A stretch of 64,000 nt of DNA, taken from contig CAZJBX010000010.1 of NCBI GenBank assembly GCA_964544605.1, positions 5,149-69,148 of the forward strand, read 5' to 3'. The first letter of the stretch is position 1. Each line of letters starts with the position of its first letter. Positions 61,650 to 64,000 of the stretch are shown piece by piece. The stretch comes from JAMIFN01 sp964544605 (lineage in GTDB: Bacteria > Pseudomonadota > Gammaproteobacteria > Burkholderiales > Burkholderiaceae_C). The position numbers and the translations under genes were made by a program. Below the pieces are notes generated by a model. It saw only the letters and a list, made by a program, of their open reading frames with translations, was not told the DNA's origin and did not search any database.

Positions 61650-62237
61650 ATGGCAACCCACACACCCGCCCGCCCACATTTGGCCACTTCTCGCACGCTT
61701 GCAGTGGCCGCACTCAGTTGCCTATTCGCCCTAGGCGCACCCAGCGCCGCTTTGGCGCAAAGCCACAACTACAGTCTCGCCATCAGCGCCGCCGACGGCC
61801 AAAAAGATGTGCGCAAAATCGGCCTCATCTGGGCTGCCACCCGTGCCCAACCCCTCTGGCAAGGCCAAAACTGGCAACTGCAACTGCGCCACGAAGCCGA
61901 ACTCGCCGCTTGGCATGTGCGCGATGCGCGCAACATCATCGAACTCGGCTACAGCCCCGTCTTCCGCCTCCAACGCCCTTGGGCTGGCAAAGGCCAGCGC
62001 AGCTTCTATATGGAAGGCGGCATTGGCGTGCGCGGCATCTCGCACACCCGCACCTCAGCCGAGCGCACCATGAGCACCGCCTTCCAGTTCTCCGACATGG
62101 CTGGCATCGGCTGGCAATGGGGCGCGCAAAACCAACACAACCTCGGTCTGCGCGTTCAACACCTCTCCAATGCCGGCATCAAACGCCCCAACCCTGGCAT
62201 CAACTTTGGGCAGGTGTATTACAGCAGAGCGTTTTAA
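61650..62237 (+). CDS. PagL-like lipid A 3-O-deacylase (acyloxyacyl hydrolase)
   Basis: The 195-residue protein has a signal peptide (to about residue 37, ending ALAQ) and beta-barrel-type alternation. The PagL active-site strand QHLSNAGIKRPNPG contains the catalytic His171 and Ser173, and the chain ends in an aromatic residue as outer-membrane proteins do. PagL removes the 3-O acyl chain of lipid A, lowering endotoxicity. The acidic residue expected about 12 positions after the Ser is not evident here (Ile184/Asn185). ATG 61650 is chosen. Confidence 0.8.
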   Translation: MATHTPARPHLATSRTLAVAALSCLFALGAPSAALAQSHNYSLAISAADGQKDVRKIGLIWAATRAQPLWQGQNWQLQLRHEAELAAWHVRDARNIIELGYSPVFRLQRPWAGKGQRSFYMEGGIGVRGISHTRTSAERTMSTAFQFSDMAGIGWQWGAQNQHNLGLRVQHLSNAGIKRPNPGINFGQVYYSRAF

Positions 62238-62259
62238 ATAAAAATATACCCTAATCAAA

Positions 62260-62302
62260 ATTTAATATGGGATTGCAGTGCATATGGCATCCCATTATTA
62301 TT
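62260..62302. repeat. inverted repeat upstream of the CRISPR array
   Basis: TAATATGGGAT and ATCCCATTATTA pair with one bulged T across about 15 bp. It lies in an AT-rich stretch between the PagL-like gene and the array. Confidence 0.5.
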
Positions 62303-62309
62303 TTGGAGT

Positions 62310-62330
62310 GCGGCGCTCTGCGCCGCTTTA
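62310..62330 (+). terminator. hairpin between the PagL-like gene and the CRISPR array
   Basis: A perfect GCGGCGC-TCT-GCGCCGC stem-loop is followed by only TTTA, so it may be a weak terminator insulating the array from upstream transcription. Confidence 0.55.
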
Positions 62331-62336
62331 AATCTC

Positions 62337-64000
62337 GTTCTGGCACATATCCCAATCGCTTATAATAACATTCTCGCACCCTGCGCCCTCGACCGCGTTC
62401 CGGCCAGAGCACATATCCCAATCGCTTATAATGCGCCAAGTCATCGACGAGGCCACGGGCGAGTTCCGGCCAGAGCACATATCCCAATCGCTTATAATTC
62501 CATCATTCGTGCGTCCCGTTCAAGGGCCGTTCCGGCCAGAGCACATATCCCAATCGCTTATAATGAACTCTTGGAGCTTAGGGAGAACCTTGTCGTTCCG
62601 GCCAGAGCACATATCCCAATCGCTTATAATGGCTTTGGAGTAGGCACTCATGATGATGTGGTTCCGGCCAGAGCACATATCCCAATCGCTTATAATTGAG
62701 GCTGAATGCAACAGCGAAGAACTTTTGTTCCGGCCAGAGCACATATCCCAATCGCTTATAATGCAGAATTGTTGCCTGCGGTGTTCACTGCGGTTCCGGC
62801 CAGAGCACATATCCCAATCGCTTATAATATCGATACCGTCTACGTTACTGTTTCGCCTGTTCCGGCCAGAGCACATATCCCAATCGCTTATAATAGTGAG
62901 GTTCAGTACCTCACCCACACTACTGTTCCGGCCAGAGCACATATCCCAATCGCTTATAATCGCCGAGCTGCAAGCCCTCAACTCAGCCAAGTTCCGGCCA
63001 GAGCACATATCCCAATCGCTTATAATGAACGGCGGCCAGTGCATCGAGCGCCGCCTGTTCCGGCCAGAGCACATATCCCAATCGCTTATAATAAGCAAGA
63101 AGCTGTCTGCGTGGAAGCCCTAGTTCCGGCCAGAGCACATATCCCAATCGCTTATAATGTTTTTCGCAAAAAGGGGGTTACAATGGCAGTTCCGGCCAGA
63201 GCACACATCCCAATCGCTTATAATTTTTCACATTGTGCAAGACTTTTTTAACTCGTTCCGGCCAGAGCACATATCCCAATCGCTTATAATATATGCCATT
63301 ACCAGTATCTGGTACTGCTAGTTCCGGCCAGAGCACATATCCCAATCGCTTATAATCTTTCAGGCAACCCAGTGAAGTTCTTTCAAGTTCCGGCCAGAGC
63401 ACATATCCCAATCGCTTATAATGTTGATTATTTACTTATGTTACCCACTACAGTTCCGGCCAGAGCACATATCCCAATCGCTTATAATCTGATTGATTCA
63501 GGCGATGGCAGGGGGGCGGTTCCGGCCAGAGCACATATCCCAATCGCTTATAATTCTCCAATGGCGCACCGCCACACGACAGTAGTTCCGGCCAGAGCAC
63601 ATATCCCAATCGCTTATAATGGAGCAGGCTAGCCACATCGCCGCCCGCGTGTTCCGGCCAGAGCACATATCCCAATCGCTTATAATCGAATGGAGCCAGC
63701 TTGTCCTACGAATGGTGTTCCGGCCAGAGCACATATCCCAATCGCTTATAATGGTGAAGCCCATGCCCACGGCGAAAAGTCAGTTCCGGCCAGAGCACAT
63801 ATCCCAATCGCTTATAATTCCCCAAACCCAGCAGCAGCCAGCAGCAAAGTTCCGGCCAGAGCACATATCCCAATCGCTTATAATAAACCTGAATAGGAAT
63901 ACTAATACCTTGATGTTCCGGCCAGAGCACATATCCCAATCGCTTATAATTTGCCGCTCAGTCTGAGCTTGGTGGGCTGCGTTCCGGCCAGAGCACATAT
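62337..64000 (+). CRISPR. CRISPR array, type II-C-like, 36-bp repeats and 30-bp spacers, cut by the window edge
   Basis: The array has one shortened first repeat (62337-62366), 24 full 36-bp repeats beginning at 62397 and then every 66 bp to 63915, and a truncated repeat from 63981. The 25 complete spacers are all exactly 30 bp. The repeat begins GTTCCGGCCAGAG and ends CGCTTATAAT; all full copies are identical except the one at 63189, which has T to C at 63206. The 36/30 geometry, GTT start and AAT end fit type II-C. The terminal TATAAT gives each repeat a -10 box firing rightward into the next spacer, as in Neisseria meningitidis. By analogy crRNAs would be read on + as spacer followed by repeat. 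No cas gene or anti-repeat was seen in the window. The subtype is an inference from the array alone. Confidence 0.97.

Noticed and set aside
62271..62306. Possible fully decayed CRISPR repeat exactly 66 bp before the first repeat
   Set aside because: Only ATCCCA aligns in register; about a third of positions agree overall, close to chance.
62431..63998. Several open frames within the CRISPR array that encode repeated peptides such as FRPEHISQSLI and ISDWDMCSGRN
   Set aside because: They are translations of the 66-bp period (a multiple of three), not proteins; no start signals fit them.
62337..64000. Assignment of the array to type III, V-A or VI
   Set aside because: Type III spacers are usually longer and more variable, and the V-A repeat 3' end carries a conserved hairpin not present here. 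Exact 30-bp spacers with GTT...AAT repeats fit II-C best, though only cas genes would settle it.

Overview
The window reads as a chromosomal segment of a betaproteobacterium of the order Burkholderiales, most likely Comamonadaceae or a close relative. The reasons are the acnD-prpF methylcitrate module, acnB beside a CitE-type lyase, a PhaM-like granule protein, the RNB nuclease/TonB-like/aroE/mtgA run, divergent apbC and metG, and protein sequences that look betaproteobacterial throughout. It is draft assembly: there is a 10-N gap inside acnD (1672-1681) and a 100-N gap inside the PhaM-like gene (53091-53190). No tRNA or rRNA gene, insertion sequence or prophage was recognised.

Layout. 1-7.8 kb: propionate/methylcitrate catabolism (acnD, prpF, an isocitrate-lyase/PEP-mutase family lyase) followed by one-chain pyruvate carboxylase, all on +. 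7.8-12.6 kb: a DUF721-like protein, a CitE/HpcH-type lyase, a lipoprotein and acnB. 12.7-17.5 kb: RNB-family ribonuclease, TonB-like protein, aroE, mtgA. 17.5-21.8 kb (minus): pyrH-frr-uppS-cdsA-dxr, without the usual rpsB-tsf before it or rseP-bamA after it. 22-29.4 kb: H-NS-like protein, ribD, a YqjD/YqjE-like envelope-stress trio (minus), an RsuA-type pseudouridine synthase, nhaA, accD, argA. 29.4-29.8 kb (minus): RNase P RNA. 29.8-36.4 kb: ldcA, LOG protein, aroQ (minus), PilZ protein, HAD phosphatase, pilU, trmB, and a zinc-ribbon/MaoC fusion. 36.5-39.1 kb (minus): an iron/2-oxoglutarate oxygenase and etfBA. 39.3-46.5 kb: an AlaA-type aminotransferase, hom, a membrane methyltransferase, relA/spoT (minus) and an ABC exporter pair. 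46.5-50.5 kb: lspA (minus), a flavin reductase fused to a winged-helix domain, a meta-cleavage-type hydratase and glutamine synthetase. 50.6-57.8 kb (all minus): apbC, the minor pseudopilin genes gspH-I-J-K, a PhaM-like protein, an M20 amidohydrolase and a DUF2817 protein. 57.9-62.2 kb: metG, a FitAB/VapBC-type toxin-antitoxin pair, a Tat/lipoprotein SGNH esterase and a PagL-like lipid A deacylase.

From 62337 to the right edge lies a CRISPR array: one shortened repeat, 24 full 36-bp repeats and a truncated one, separated by 25 spacers of exactly 30 bp. The 36/30 geometry, the GTT start and the AAT end fit type II-C. Every repeat ends in a perfect TATAAT box, so each unit could carry its own promoter element, as is known for the Neisseria meningitidis II-C array. 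No cas gene or tracrRNA was found inside the window; they may lie beyond 64000. This array is the most interesting element of the window.

Functionally, the left part links propionyl-CoA oxidation to anaplerosis and the TCA cycle; the middle is conserved housekeeping (envelope precursors, amino-acid and fatty-acid synthesis, stringent response); the right 4 kb is the clearest accessory zone (toxin-antitoxin, surface lipid modification, CRISPR).
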